From contig CM070901.1 of NCBI GenBank assembly GCA_036417435.1, forward strand, positions 165,498,044 through 165,562,043: a DNA stretch of 64,000 bases, written 5' to 3'. A program made the position numbers and the translations under genes. Source of the stretch: Inia geoffrensis. Lineage: Eukaryota; Chordata; Mammalia; Artiodactyla; Iniidae. Below the pieces are notes generated by a model. The model saw only the letters and a list, made by a program, of their open reading frames with translations, ran no database searches and was not told the origin of the DNA. This document shows, piece by piece, positions 33,073 through 45,087 of the stretch (its first letter is position 1; the number at the start of each line of letters is the position of its first letter).

Positions 33073-36000
33073 TCAGAGGTCACTCTCTGGGGTCAGGGGG
33101 CAGAGACAGGGGTGCTCCTCAGGCTGAGAGGGTGGGGGGTGGGAAGACGGTTCCCTGGAGTCAGAGTTCGGGGCTTGGGAGCTGCCCGCGGCCCGCTCCA
33201 CTCCGCAGGCCCCCAGGCCCTCTGAGTAGAGCTCTTGGTTCTGCTCCTTCCACCTGCGGAATTTCTCCCCAGTGAGCTCGGGGTCGCCTAGCACCTCCTC
33301 CAGGGCCTGCAGCTCCTGCAGCTTTGCCTGGAAGATGTGTAGGGAGGGGTTAAGGCCATGATCACCCGGGGAGCGAGCAGAGCCTGAGTCCAGAGCTAGC
33401 TCTGGAGTCCAGTGGCCTAGAACCCAGCACCTGGCCCAGAACCCAGCACCTGGCCCGGTCCGGCCCCCATCCTCAAATCCAGAGCCTGGTTCCAGGAACC
33501 TAGAACTCGGCCCGGTCCACAGCAGAGCCCAGGGCTGAGGGCCAGGAACCAAGCCGAAAGCCCCGAGCCCAGCCCCTAACGGTGCGTTGCGCCCGCTGAC
33601 CTTGAGCGTGCTCTGCAGCGCCCGTACGCGGTGCACTCGCTCATTGAGCTGGGGGTCTCGGTTGCGCCGCATGAAAGAGCTCCGCCATTGCTCTTGAGTG
33701 AGGGGCTGCGGCCTGCCCAGGAAGGACACGCCACCCAGCCTCAGCCCCCGTACCATTCCTTCCAGGGCCCCTTCGCTGCTGTCTGTGGGAGGGGGCGCAG
33801 GGTGAGCGTGTGTCCGCCCCCAGCCCTCCATCTCGGCTCCCAGCCCCCCCCGCCCCCCCCCCCCCCGCTTGGCTTGGCACCTGTCGGAGAGCCGAAGGAG
33901 GTCGGTGGGCTGCCCTGCGTGAGGGCGGCCGCAGGTGATGTGTCTCCGTGGAGCGAACTCCCAGCTTCGGCCGGGCTGGGCTGGGGGCAGGGTGGAAGGA
34001 GAGGAGGGTATCAGTCTGAGTTCCACGCCCTGCTCTTCACCCCGCGTCAGCTCCCACTCACCGAGGCTGAGCAGGATCCAGCCTCATCGTCGGGGTCTTC
34101 TGCTTCCGTCTCACTGTAGCAGTCTGGTGTGGACAAGTGTGGCTGGGGAACCCGCTCAGCTTCACAGGGTTTGGGCAGGCCAGGAGGTGGGCGCGGGGAA
34201 ATTGAGCTCCCAGCCCCCATCCCAGGGAAGGCAGAGGCTCAGGGGAGACCCAGCCCTGTGAGGCACCCACCTTCCTCTCGGGGCAAGGGGGCACGGCCTG
34301 GAGACCGGTACTTGGAAATGCAGGTGATGAGATGGCGCACCCACCTGTGGAGGGGTAAACGGGTCTCAGGGGGTTTCCACTTACTGTATGCCAGGGGCTT
34401 CCGCCTATATCATCTTCTAATTTAATCCTCAGAGCAACTCTGAGAGATAGGAATTCTTACTAGTCCATTTTAGAGAAGATGAAACTGTGGCTTAGAGGAG
34501 TGAGTGTCTTGATGAGCCCTATCAGAGAGCTGGGCTCTGAATCCAGGCTCCTGAGTCCAGGCCCCTGGGCACTCCCATGCAAGCTGTGGAGGTGAAGGGG
34601 GTGGCACTCACATGCTTAGGTCCGTCAGGGTATCAGCAGCGAAGATGAAGGGTTTGTACATGTTATGAGTGAGCTGGAACACACTGCCAGGGAGCAGAGG
34701 GGCCTCACTCACCTGGGGGTGCCCAGCCAGATGCAGAGAGGCTGGACTGGGCATCCCAGCTACCAGCTGCCCCCATCCGCCCCTCCTGTCACCAACCTCT
34801 CCCTTTCTCTCCCCACCCCCAGCCTGTCACACCTCAGGACTTAACTATTTTTTCTTCTGATCTTGTCCACTTTCCAGACTGTAGTTGGAGACATTGATGA
34901 GGCCCTCAGCCTTCTCATCCTGGGGAGATCATAGTGTGAGGGTCAGCTTGAAGCCCCAATACCCTCAAGGCCCAGTCAGGCTGAGGGTGGGGGAGGGGAG
35001 AGGGCATTTCCTGGGCTCTCTAACCGCTCATCTCTCAGTGCCCAGAGCTCAGGGCAGCAGGAAGCTGGGGTGGGGTCAGGAGGTGTGACCAAGGGGAGCC
35101 TCTGAGCCTGGCAAGGGGAGCCAAAGATATCCAGAGAAACAGCCAAGGAAGAGGAGCCCCTTCATGCATTTGCTCCATCACAGACACAGACAAAGCTGCT
35201 TTGCAAATGCTCCTTTCTCTGCCTGGTTTTCTTTCTCCTTTCCATCTGACTAACCCTCAGGCATTGATTTTTCAGGAAGCCTTCACCACTCTTCAGGTGG
35301 ACTGGCCACCTTCGCTGGGTTCCCACCCACCCCTGGCTCTTCTGCCATCATAGTATGTGTTCCCATATTGTCCCTGAGTGTGTATTCATCCCTCTCCCCA
35401 CCAGCCTGAGTAACGGAAATGGTCCAATTCTTCCCTGTGTCCCAGGGCCCAGCCCAGAGCTGGGTGTACAGTAGGCACCTTGAGTGTTCGTTGAATGAAT
35501 AAACAATTGCTTGAACGGCCCATAACTAGGATGAACAGATTAACAGAAGAGGAAGGAAAGGCGGGTGGAATCAAAGATATTCTACCCGGCCTGTGATACC
35601 TTTTCCAGACCGCTTTTATACACACATCTGCTCAGTTCTCTCTGAAGAGTGTCCCCGTTTTACACACAGGAACACACCTGCGACCACAGATGGGAGTGGA
35701 CCGTGGAGGAGGGACAAGAGCCGAGGCCCTGAGGTGACTCACTTGCTTACCTGTGTGTGTGTATGGGGTCTCACCTGGGGCTGGCGGTACCAGTAGAGCG
35801 TGTGTCCCTTGAGCACAAACCAGCAGCGGCGCCAGCGCGGGCCCATGAAGCCCCCGGGCACCTTGCGCAGCAGGAGCCAGCCGTCACAGTCAGGCCGGCC
35901 CAGCTCCCGGCAGGACACCCGCCTGCGGCTCAGCTGCGTCGCCACGCCTGCAGCAGCACAGCGCGGCTGGTCAGTGAGGGGCTGGTGGGGTGTCCCGGAC

Positions 36001-39000
36001 ACCCAACCTGCTCCCTTGCCCCCCACGAGCACCCCCAGCTGATATTTCTGAACCCATGCTCTGGGCTCAGAATGTGACACGTGTCACTTCTGAGGTGGGG
36101 ATGACTCTTCCCATTTTAGAGACAGGGAAGCTGAAGATCAGAGGACGAGCTGTTTGTCCGAAGTCACAGAGCTGGCGAGAGGCCCAGGCTGGAAGCATAG
36201 GTCTGTCTGACCCCAGAAACAGAGCTGTTTCCAGGAGAGGCTGTGTGTGAAGTGTGTGTTGTTGGTGGTGGTGGTGGGGGGGGGTCTTGCCCAGCACTGT
36301 AAAGACTTCTAAGAGCTCCTCATATCAGGGCATCACCCCCACCCCGTCAGATGCATTTCATACCTTTTGATTTCTTGCGACCAGGGACAGGACTCTGAAA
36401 GGACCACAGGAGGTTAGGGAAGCATATGGGTACAAAGCCACACACCCCTCCTTGCTAAGCCCCAGAGCTTACCTTGTCGGGGTGTTCTGGGGGCTCTGGA
36501 GCGTCTGCTACCCCAGCTAGGAGTGTGGCTGAGGGTGCATGGGGGCTGGGCAGGGGCTCCGGGTCAAGGGAGGTCGAGGCTGTCACGGAGGGAGGAGAGA
36601 GAGGGAGGGTCCCTGAGCTCAGACCCGGGCCCAGTGGTAGGGTGGGGGTGTAAGAGTCCAGGGTCAGGCAGCCCACATGCCTTGTCCAGGGCATCTGCCG
36701 ACTGGTGGGGCTTTGAAATTACCTGTCCAGGCAGCAGGGCTGGGTCCGGGACTTGGGTTTGAAGTCAGGTCAGAGGCGAAGACATCTTCCGATGGGGCCC
36801 TGGAGAGATCAGGGAGAGATGAGGTGAGCCATGGCCCACCTGCCAAGACCTACCCAGGGCCAAGACCTACCCGGGGCCCGAGCCTGTCACCTGGGAGACG
36901 GCAGGGCCGGAGCCAGCGATGGGCTCACTGGGCGTGGGGGGCCCGGGGCCGGAGGAGGGGTCTGAGGAATAATCAGAAAGAGGTGATGGAGCTGGGGACA
37001 GATGGGGGTCTGAAAGCAGACTGGGGGCAGGGGCGGGCGGCAGGTACCTGTGAGGGTGTCTCTGGCACCGGGACCTTCTTCAGCACTAAGCTGACCCCAT
37101 CTGGCTCCCGGAGCAGCTCCCTCACCACGTTTTTATGGGGCCAGCCCACCTGGGGGACAGGGCAGAGGGCAGGACAGGGATGCCGGGCAGGACTGAACTG
37201 GGCAGGAGGCTCTGAGGCAACCCGACAGCCCTTGGCCTCGGAGCACTCCCTCAGCCTCCCGCTCAGCCTCACCTCGTCCTCCTCCAGGAAGCCTCCATGA
37301 GCCCCTCTGACCTGTGCGAGCTGGCTGGCCTCACGGAAGGTGGCTCCCACAGCCCTGGTCTCCCCAAGGGAACCTCCCCACCCACCGACCCAAGTTCTAC
37401 TCAGGACCCCTTTCCTCCCACCACGCCCCTGCCCTCACTCACCACCACTTGCTCATTGATCTGGACAATCTCGTCTCCAGGCAGGATCTGCAGCCGGGAA
37501 TCAGTGGGGACCTGGTGGGGGGTGGGATTCAGAGGGTGCACCCTCATGGGGCTGGAAGCTGGCTCGGCTGGCAGGTTGGAGGGCCACGGAGGTGGGTGGC
37601 TGAGAAGGGTATAGGAGTCTCACCTGGGTGCCCACTCGAGACACAAAGTGCAGGCAGTTGCTGGTGGTGTAGATCTCCAGGCCCTGCAGGGCAGAGGCTG
37701 CAGTCACTAAAGGTGTGGGGACCGTCGGACCAGGACGCCTGCTAGGCACCAGGACTCACAGGTGAGCGGAATGGGGGAGAGAGCTGGCCTCAGCTTGGCA
37801 CCGCTCGACTTGCCATGTGACTTTGGGCTCACCGCTGCACCTCTCTGGGCTCTGCTTCCTCCTCCCCTAAGGGCTGAGGGGAGCAGGCTGCAGACTTCTG
37901 AGGTATGAGATTCTCAGCAACTTTCCTGAAGAATCTCATACCTCAGGGACAGGAGCGGGACAGGGCAGGGCCGGGGCCTCTGGTTTTCCCAACTGCTCAA
38001 AGATTAAAGCAAAAAAGTTCATGTCCTCTCCCCTCTCCCCTCTCCCCTCTCCCCTCTCTCCTAGGTCCGTGTCCCAGGGCTGGGATGTGTCACCTGAGAC
38101 CACACCAGCTGCAGCCCCTCAGGACCGGAGAAGGGGCTGAATGACGGTGAGACCCCAGGGAAGTCCTCTGGGCCTTTAACATCTGTACAAAAATTCCCTG
38201 GAAGTCCAGTGGTTAAGATTCCATGCTTGCACTGCAGGGGGCGCAAGTTTGATCCCTGGTGGGGGAACTAAGACCCCACATGCCACGAGGTTCGGACAAA
38301 AAAAGAAAAAAACAGGGCCTTCCAGCTGTGACAGTATAGGATTCTGTGGGATCCTAGAACCAGATTTCAGGGCCCAGACAAGGCTGCCAATGGGTCAGGG
38401 GTGAGAGTTGAGAGGTCAGGGCTCACCGAAGGATCGTCCAGCGGCACGTGCTGTAGCACGGCCTTCTGCTCCAGCAGCTCCTCTGGGCTGCAGCTCAGGA
38501 TGTTGTGGCAGATCCCAGCCACGTGGCTGCTCTGGCGGATGGAGAGCAGGATGTCTAGCCTGAGCCCCATCCCACCCCATCCCTACACCCCACTCACCCC
38601 CCAGACTCACAATCCTCAGGACTTTGCTCTCCTTCTCAGCCGCTGGACAGTCCTGGAAGCAGAGTGAGAGAGCAGGGGCCTGCCCTGAGCAGGGCGCACT
38701 GCCTTTGCCTGAGGGCAGGGGGATTCCCTGCAGTCCCTCCCGGCATCCCGTACCCTGGCCCCCTTCCCAGAACTACATGGCCTTAGAGCTTTCGCCCCAA
38801 CGTCTCATCCCCCTGACGCCAGGCCCCCAGAAGTCACCACACATGCCCTCCCCTGCTCCACCCCCTCCTGAGAATCAGACTTCCTGTGCCGCCCTCGCCA
38901 GTTAAGAGCTCCCACGCCCCCATCACCCCCTACCCAGTGGCCGGGCCTCCTCTCTTTCTGCCCTTGCCTCTTCCTGCTCTCACACCTGATCCTGTGCTGA

Positions 39001-40584
39001 TTCACAAGTTATAAAAAGCTCTAGCCTGACTTGGTCTCTACAGCCTGGGCCAAGCCTGGCCTCTGGTTCTCCTACCTCCTGCAAGGCCTGGCCCAGCTCC
39101 CCGCACAATTCCCCAATCTCCTGGCAGGATGAGAAGTCATTTAAGTGGGAGAAGAGGTACCTGGCAGAGGGAAGGATGGAGCAGTGGTTAGGGAACTGAG
39201 CTTAACAGTCAAGCCACTGAACCACCCTGCGCCGGCTACGCATCTGAGACTCTGATGGGTTTTGATTTGGGGTAAAGGAGATGACTGATACATCTAAAGA
39301 CCTTAGTCAAGTGCCTAATAGATGCCAGGCCCTGTTCTAGGCACTGGGGAGACAGACATTAAACATATAATTACATCAATAATGATTTAACTTCCACTGC
39401 TGTGAAATGTAGGGAGCTCTGAGGGTGTGTAACAGGAAAGGCTTCCCTGAGGAGGTGACATTAGAGCTGGGACCTATGGGACAAGCAGCGGCCAGTGAAG
39501 GGGGTAGAGAGCTCTTTATATAATGCTGTTGATGTGACTGTCATGATTACAAGCAGGAGGTGGGGTGGGAACCCAGGCAACCCAGTGCCCCTACACAGAC
39601 CAATTAACCTCTTTGCCCAGTTCCACTATATCTGAACAAGAGCAAAGCTCTGTTTTTCTCTCCCAGGTCCCAGAGGAAGCCAAGGATGAGTTACTCAGAC
39701 CCTAGGAGGAGACCGAAGTACCTGTTGAGCCAGGAGAGGAGGGAACGGGCCTCATGCACCAGCTCCATGGCCGCGCTGATGACATCTGCAGGAGGCTCAG
39801 CACAGCCCCCCAAGCGACCTTGGACTAAGCTCTGGAATGCCCGGATCCCCTCCAGCAGCCCCTCTGTCAGGCTCTGCAGGTTCTCTGACTGTAGCCCGGA
39901 GCTCTGTACCACAGAGGGGCAGGTTAATTCCTGGCAGCGGCCAGCACCCCCATCAGCACCCCCAAGGTGGGTGGAAGCTGCAGCCAGTGCGGCCACCATT
40001 CACTCACCAGGGCCCGGAGCTGTTCCACCCCTTCCAGGATGAGCTCCTGGTGGCCCAGAGGCCACACAGTTAGAGCTTCCAGGCTTCGGGGGCAGAGCTG
40101 GAGCAGGTACTTGCCAGGCAGCTCCCAGTCCTCAAAGTGATAGTCCTGCAGGGAATCATCGAGGCCTGGTGGAAGAACAAGGGTCAGCATTGGGGAGCCA
40201 GGGGGTGTCAAGGCCTTTCTGGTCAGTGCAAAAGTCCTTCTCCTAATGACCCTGAGACCCAGGCAGTGTTCTGCCCTACCCATTTCACAAATAAGCCTAC
40301 TGAGTTGAGAAGTAGGGTCATATAGGGCAGTGGTTCTCAAAGGATGGTCCCCAGACCAGCAGCCGCAGCCTCACTGGAAAACTTGTTAGAAATACAAATT
40401 CTGGGAATTCCCTGGTGGTCCAGTGGTTAGGACTGTGTTTTCACAGCTGTGGCCCGGGGTTCAAATCCCGGTCGGGGTTGATCCCACAAGCCGCGTGGCA
40501 TGGGCAAAAAAAAAAAAAAGAAAAATAGCCAAAACATGGAAACAACCTAAGTGCCCACTGACAGATGAATGGATAAAGAAAATG

Positions 40585-40619
<35 letters not shown>

Positions 40620-43087
40620 CACACACACACACGGGAATATTATTCAGGCATAAAGAAGGAAATCTTGCCATTTGCAGCAACGTGGATGGACCTTGAGGGC
40701 ATTATGCCAAGTGAAATAAATCAGAGAAAGACAAATACTGTATTATCTCACTTACATGTGGAATCCCAAACACCCAAATTCATAGAAACAAAGAATAGAT
40801 TGATGATTGCCAGAGGCAGGGGATGAGGGGGTAGGGGAAAAGGGTGAAGGTGGTCCAAAGGTATAAACTTCTATTTATAAGTCAGTTTGGGGGATGTAAT
40901 GTACAGCATTGTGACTATGGTTAGGATTCTGGGCTTTCACGGCCATGGCCCCGGCTCGAGGCTCCATCCCTGGTCGGGGAACGAAGGATCCCCGCAAGCT
41001 GCACAGCATGGCCAAAAAAACAAAAACAAACGAATTCTCACATCTGCTGAATCAGAACGCAGGGGCAGGGCCCAGCAGTTTGCATTCTAACAAATCCTCC
41101 AGGTGTTCTGTTGCTGCTGAAGTCACACTTGATGGGGCTTTGGAGTCAGGGAGACCTGAGTGACAGCAATCGAGCTTAATTACTTAATTACTCCGTGCCT
41201 CAGTCTCCTCACCTATAAAATGGGGAAAATAAAAACGCCTACTTTCTAATCATGTGTATTAAATGACACGACACATGTCAAGCACTTGGCCAGCTGCCTT
41301 GGTTCATGGTAGATAGTCAGTAACAGCCTCCGTATTATTATTGCCAGACTCTTTACCGTGATCCCCAAGGCCCTGTATGATCCGGCCACCACCTGCCTCT
41401 ACAGTCATCTCTTGGCGCACAGCCCCTCAAACTGAGCACTTCAGATCCAGAGCACTAACTCCCTGCAGCTCCCGGAACGCCGTCTTGCCTCAGGGTCCTC
41501 AAATGTGCTCCTCCTTCTGCCTGGAGTGCTCTTGCAGCTCCTTCACGTCCTTTTTCATCATCTTACTCCTTCCAGGAAGCCTTCCACAACTCCCCAGGCT
41601 GGGTTGGGGGCCTCTGCTGCTCTCACTGCCCCTTGCACCTCCACAAACCCCTGCATCAAAGGACTAACCTCTCCTACTTGATCACGAGCTCTTCAAGGAC
41701 TGGGCCTTAAACAAGTGTTCATCTCTAATTCCAGCCCAGGCCTCTTACAAGGTAGACACTCACAGGTAAGAAAAATATCTAGTGAATGCTTACTATGTGT
41801 TAGGAAAAATTTAAGGGCTTTATACATATTAACACATTTAATCCTCACCGAATCTAGAAAGCAGAGATACTGTTACCCTCATTTTACAGGTGGGAAAACA
41901 TACAAATAGAGGTTAACAGTTAGCTTTCTCACTCTTTGAAGGAACCCCTGCCATTCCAAGCCAGGGTCTTTTGTGATCAATAGCTCTCCCTCATTCCCTG
42001 TGTGACATTAAGAGCACTTGACTAGGAGTTCATGAACCTGTGGCTCCGTGGCTCTGGGCCCTCGAGCACCACCCTTCCTGTGCACACAGCAAATGTGCTG
42101 TGCTGCCTCCCTCCCAACAGACCCTGATGTTGAACTGCACGTGCCAGGCCCTCAACATGATTGTCTTATTTGGTTCACTTCATGAGATCAGAGTTGCCTT
42201 TCCCATTTTATGGATAGGGAAACTGAGACTTGTGGCCACAGAACTGGTGAGTGGAGGGGCTGGGCCTGGAACTCAGTCTGGGAGTCTGACGCCAGCCCTG
42301 AATTCCTGCTTTCACCGCCCTGAATCCCTGCTTTCACCGGGGCTGGTCACCCTGAGCCTGCCCTCAGTGGACTCTGGCAGCCCCCTCCACTCTGGCTCCT
42401 CCCTGTAGGAGGAGTGTCCTGACTCACCTCCCGGCTCCCAGGTGCATGTCAGAAGGTCTTCATTTCTCTGAGTCGGCTGACAGTCTGGGACCTTTCCCAC
42501 CCAACTGGGCTTATCCCCCCTGGAGGCCTAGGGAGGGGCTGTGCTGACCCCTGAGTCAGGCCGGGGCTTCTGCTCTCACTGGGAGCTTCGGGGTTGGGGG
42601 AAGGGAAAAGACACCCCACCGGCCCTATTCCAAAGCTTCAGCAAATCACTTCCTGGCTCAGTGTGTAGTTTTCGGCTTCTGAAAAATAGGTTTAATAAGA
42701 GCCCACTGCGCCCTGGGGCAGAGGGAAGATGAAGGAGATACAGTGGGGGCGGGCAGCTGGGGAGACACCGTCCGTGTTCCTTACACAACCACCGCCTGCC
42801 CACGGCCACCCTGGAGGCTTCTTGGGCTTCTGGAGGGGGTGGGAGACCCCCTCTGGGTCCTCCGGGGGGGTCCCCCCCGGGGTCACGTCCATTATCCTTC
42901 TGCCAGGTTCACGGCAGACACTCTGTAAATACTTGTTGACTGACTAACCAACTGACAAACTCGGCAGGTCCTGTGTCCTTTTCCTCTCCCCGTCCCAGTG
43001 CCCCTCTAGCCCGACACTGCCCCAGCCCCACCCACCTCTCAGCCAAGCCGCCACCTTCCCGGGGGTCCAGGTCGCTACTGGCTCCAT
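33073..43087 (-). CDS. CNKSR1: CNKSR1, connector enhancer of KSR 1
   Basis: A membrane-associated scaffold that links RAS/RAF and Rho signalling. Twenty-one coding exons join in frame: 43036-43087, 40008-40165, 39722-39903, 39076-39160, 38611-38652, 38427-38531, 37624-37683, 37443-37511, 37048-37149, 36891-36961, 36723-36799, 36473-36579, 36364-36394, 35775-35947, 34846-34919, 34612-34683, 34271-34344, 34062-34123, 33881-33980, 33601-33782 and 33073-33327. The total of 2133 nt gives 710 aa (human 713-720). Domains: SAM (about 1-75), CRIC (about 80-170), PDZ (about 209-285), a Pro/Ser-rich linker, PH (about 400-500, with GWLLLRK and WFVLKGHTLYWY) and a helical C-terminal part (QLNERVHRVRALQSTLK). 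All splice sites are GT-AG. Start MEPVATWTPGKV matches the family. Confidence 0.96.
38192..38313 (+). mobile_element. Short CHR-type SINE
   Basis: Begins 'aaattccctggaagtccagt' and ends in a short A/G tail ('aaaaaaagaaaaaaac'). It lies in CNKSR1 intron 6, between the exons at 38427 and 37683. Confidence 0.9.
40405..40520 (+). mobile_element. Short CHR-type SINE (nested)
   Basis: Starts 'gaattccctggtggtccagt', keeps 'gggttcaaatcccggtcggg' and ends in a poly(A) of 13 bases. Inserted into the MER5A-like element. Confidence 0.92.
40525..40916 (+). mobile_element. L1 fragment with (CA)n
   Basis: Contains the L1 ORF2-end hallmark 'gccatttgcagcaacgtgga' and 'tggaccttgagggcattatg', then 'gaataccaaacacc'-like 3' sequence. 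A (CA)n tract with one TG interruption lies at 40587-40633. The element is truncated at both ends. Confidence 0.8.
40918..41030 (+). mobile_element. Short CHR-type SINE, 5' truncated
   Basis: Begins within the head at 'ggttaggattctgggctttc' and runs through 'ccatccctggtcggggaacg' to an A-rich tail. It abuts the L1 fragment directly. Confidence 0.85.
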
Positions 43088-44487
43088 GGCCAAGTTCGGC
43101 TTCTCGGATCCGCACCCTCTCTGTGCTCCGTCTCGCCCGCGCAGGAATTTCCGCTCCCAGAGCTCTGACCTGGGGAGAGGCTGGGCTGGGCTGGGGGCGG
43201 AGCCACTAGCATACCTGGGCCCACAAAGCTGGCTAGGTGAGGTGCTGTGACAGCCATTGGCCTACTGCCTGTCCACCTCCTGCCCTGCCCTTCAGGCATC
43301 CTAGGGCGACCTGGGGGTGGTGCCACTGATGTGTGACCCAGGGGACCTCAGAGCTGGCCTGGGATCCCCACCCAAAACTGGCCTCAAATGGCAGGGTGTG
43401 ACCCTGACCTTCAAGGTTCCTCAAAAAGGGGCCAAAAAGTGAGCAGTGAGCACGGCAGCAAAGCGCAGAGGTTAGGAAGCCAGAGCCTGGGTGCAAATCT
43501 TGACCTGGTAGCTTGTTAGCTGTGTGACCAAGGGCTAAGCTTACCCACCAGGCATCACTTTCCCTGTCTGTAAAATGGATATAATAGTTCCTACTTCAGA
43601 AGGCTGCTATGCAGAGTACCTGTGTTAATAGCTCTACAACCTTTAGAACTGGTTTTTAGCCCCCTCTTTTTTTTGCACCGTGGACCCTTTTGGCAATCTG
43701 GTGGAACCCCTGGACAGTTTCTTAGAATGAGGCTTTTAAAAGCATAAAGCAAAATGCTGAAGATTACAAGGAGGACAGTTATTATGAAAATATATTAAAA
43801 ACCACAAATTTATGATATAGTAATATGCATTTATCAGCATTAAATAACAAGACTGGCAAATTAAATTCCTTTTCTAATGATCAGCATGTTGTTACTCAGC
43901 ACGAATAACACTGAACCGTGGAGGTGGTCTCTGACTCACCTCCTTGCACTTATTGATCAGCAAACACCTACAGATAGGGGATGCAAGAGAGTAACAAATA
44001 AGCTGGGTGACCAATGTGAGAGCAGATGGATTCACCATTTGGTCACTGACCCTCTACTGGGCACCATCAATGGCAGCTATGCTGCAGGAATGTCTGAAAC
44101 AGTGTGATTTAGCAGTGGGTTAATAACTGTCACCATTTTGAGATCGTTATGAGTGTAAGTGATATTTTGGGATACTTGTGATAACTACAATTTGATATGA
44201 AAGTATCTGTGATTTCTGCTGGTGACAAAGCCACAGATACTGCTAGTATTTCAATCCATAAAGAAGGAAATGGTAAATTTTAGTTAGAGGTTAGTGAAAA
44301 TAAATATATAATTTTTTTGCCATGCAAGTTTATAGGCCCCCTGAGTTGGGAAGCCCAGGTTAAGAGTTTTCCTCTAGAGCACTGTCTGACACAGACTAAG
44401 TGTCTGCAGTTACCATCATCATTATCATCATCCCAGGCCAGGGGAATCCCAGGACTTTGGAATCAGGCAGAATCAGTTCCACTTGTT

Positions 44488-44778
44488 TGAGATGAACATA
44501 CACACTGTTATGTATAAAATAGATAACCAGCGAGGACCTACTATATAGCACAGGGAACTATACTCAATATTTTGTGCTAATCTATAAGGGAAAAGAATTT
44601 GAATATATATGCGAGAATATATATATATTCTTGGACTTCCCTGGTGGTCCAGTTGTTAAGACGCTGCGCTTACACTGCAGGGGGCACGGGTTTGATCCCT
44701 GGTCAGGGAAGTTTCACATGCCATGTGGTGCAGCCAAAAAAAGAAAAAAGAAAAAAAATATATATATAATATATATTC

Positions 44779-44830
<52 letters not shown>

Positions 44831-44900
44831 CACTGAATCACTTTGCTGTACACCTGAAACTAACACATTGTAAATTAACTACATCTCAATTAAAAAAAAA
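44488..44900 (+). mobile_element. L1 3' end with nested SINE and (TA)n
   Basis: L1 3' UTR sequence at 44488-44630 ('aataaccagcgaggaccta'-like and 'tatatagcacagggaactat') resumes at 44830 ('gaatcactttgctgtacacc'). Between them is a short CHR SINE (44633-44752) followed by a long (TA)n run (about 44757-44826). Confidence 0.85.
44633..44752 (+). mobile_element. Short CHR-type SINE (nested in L1)
   Basis: Starts 'ggacttccctggtggtccag', has 'gggtttgatccctggtcagg' and a mixed A/G tail. It splits the L1 3' end. Confidence 0.93.
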
Positions 44901-44910
44901 ATCAGTTCCG

Positions 44911-45087
44911 GGACTTCCCTGGTGGTCCAGTGGGTAAGACTCCATGCTCCCAATTCAGGGGGCTTGGGTTGGATCCCTGGTCCGGGAACTAGATTCCACA
45001 CGCCACAACTAAGAGTCCGCATGCTGCAACTAAAAAAGATCCCGCGTGCCTCAACTAAGACCCAGGGCAGCCAAAAAAAAAAAAAAA
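44911..45087 (+). mobile_element. CHR-type SINE, intermediate length
   Basis: Head 'gggacttccctggtggtcca', an extra 'cgccacaactaagagtccgc' section and a poly(A) tail. The duplication atcagttcc flanks it (about 44901 and 45088). Confidence 0.93.

Larger units (their letters stand above)
40330..41115 (+). mobile_element. MER5A-like hAT element interrupted by nested insertions
   Basis: The left part (about 40330-40404, 'cagtggttctcaaaggatgg') and the right part (about 41035-41115, 'ctgctgaatcagaacgcagg', 'gggcccagcagtttgcattc') are two halves of a MER5A-type repeat. Between them sit a short CHR SINE (40405-40520), an L1 3' fragment with a (CA)n run (40525-40916) and another CHR SINE (40918-41030). 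All lie in CNKSR1 intron 1. Confidence 0.8.

Noticed and set aside
33073..34026. A continuous 317-codon minus-strand frame
   Set aside because: It runs through CNKSR1 exons 19-21 and their introns. Correct exons are only 33881-33980, 33601-33782 and 33073-33327; the rest is intron that happens to lack stops.
36677..37300. A 207-codon plus-strand frame
   Set aside because: It is antisense to CNKSR1 exons 9-11, GC-rich, with no recognisable domain.
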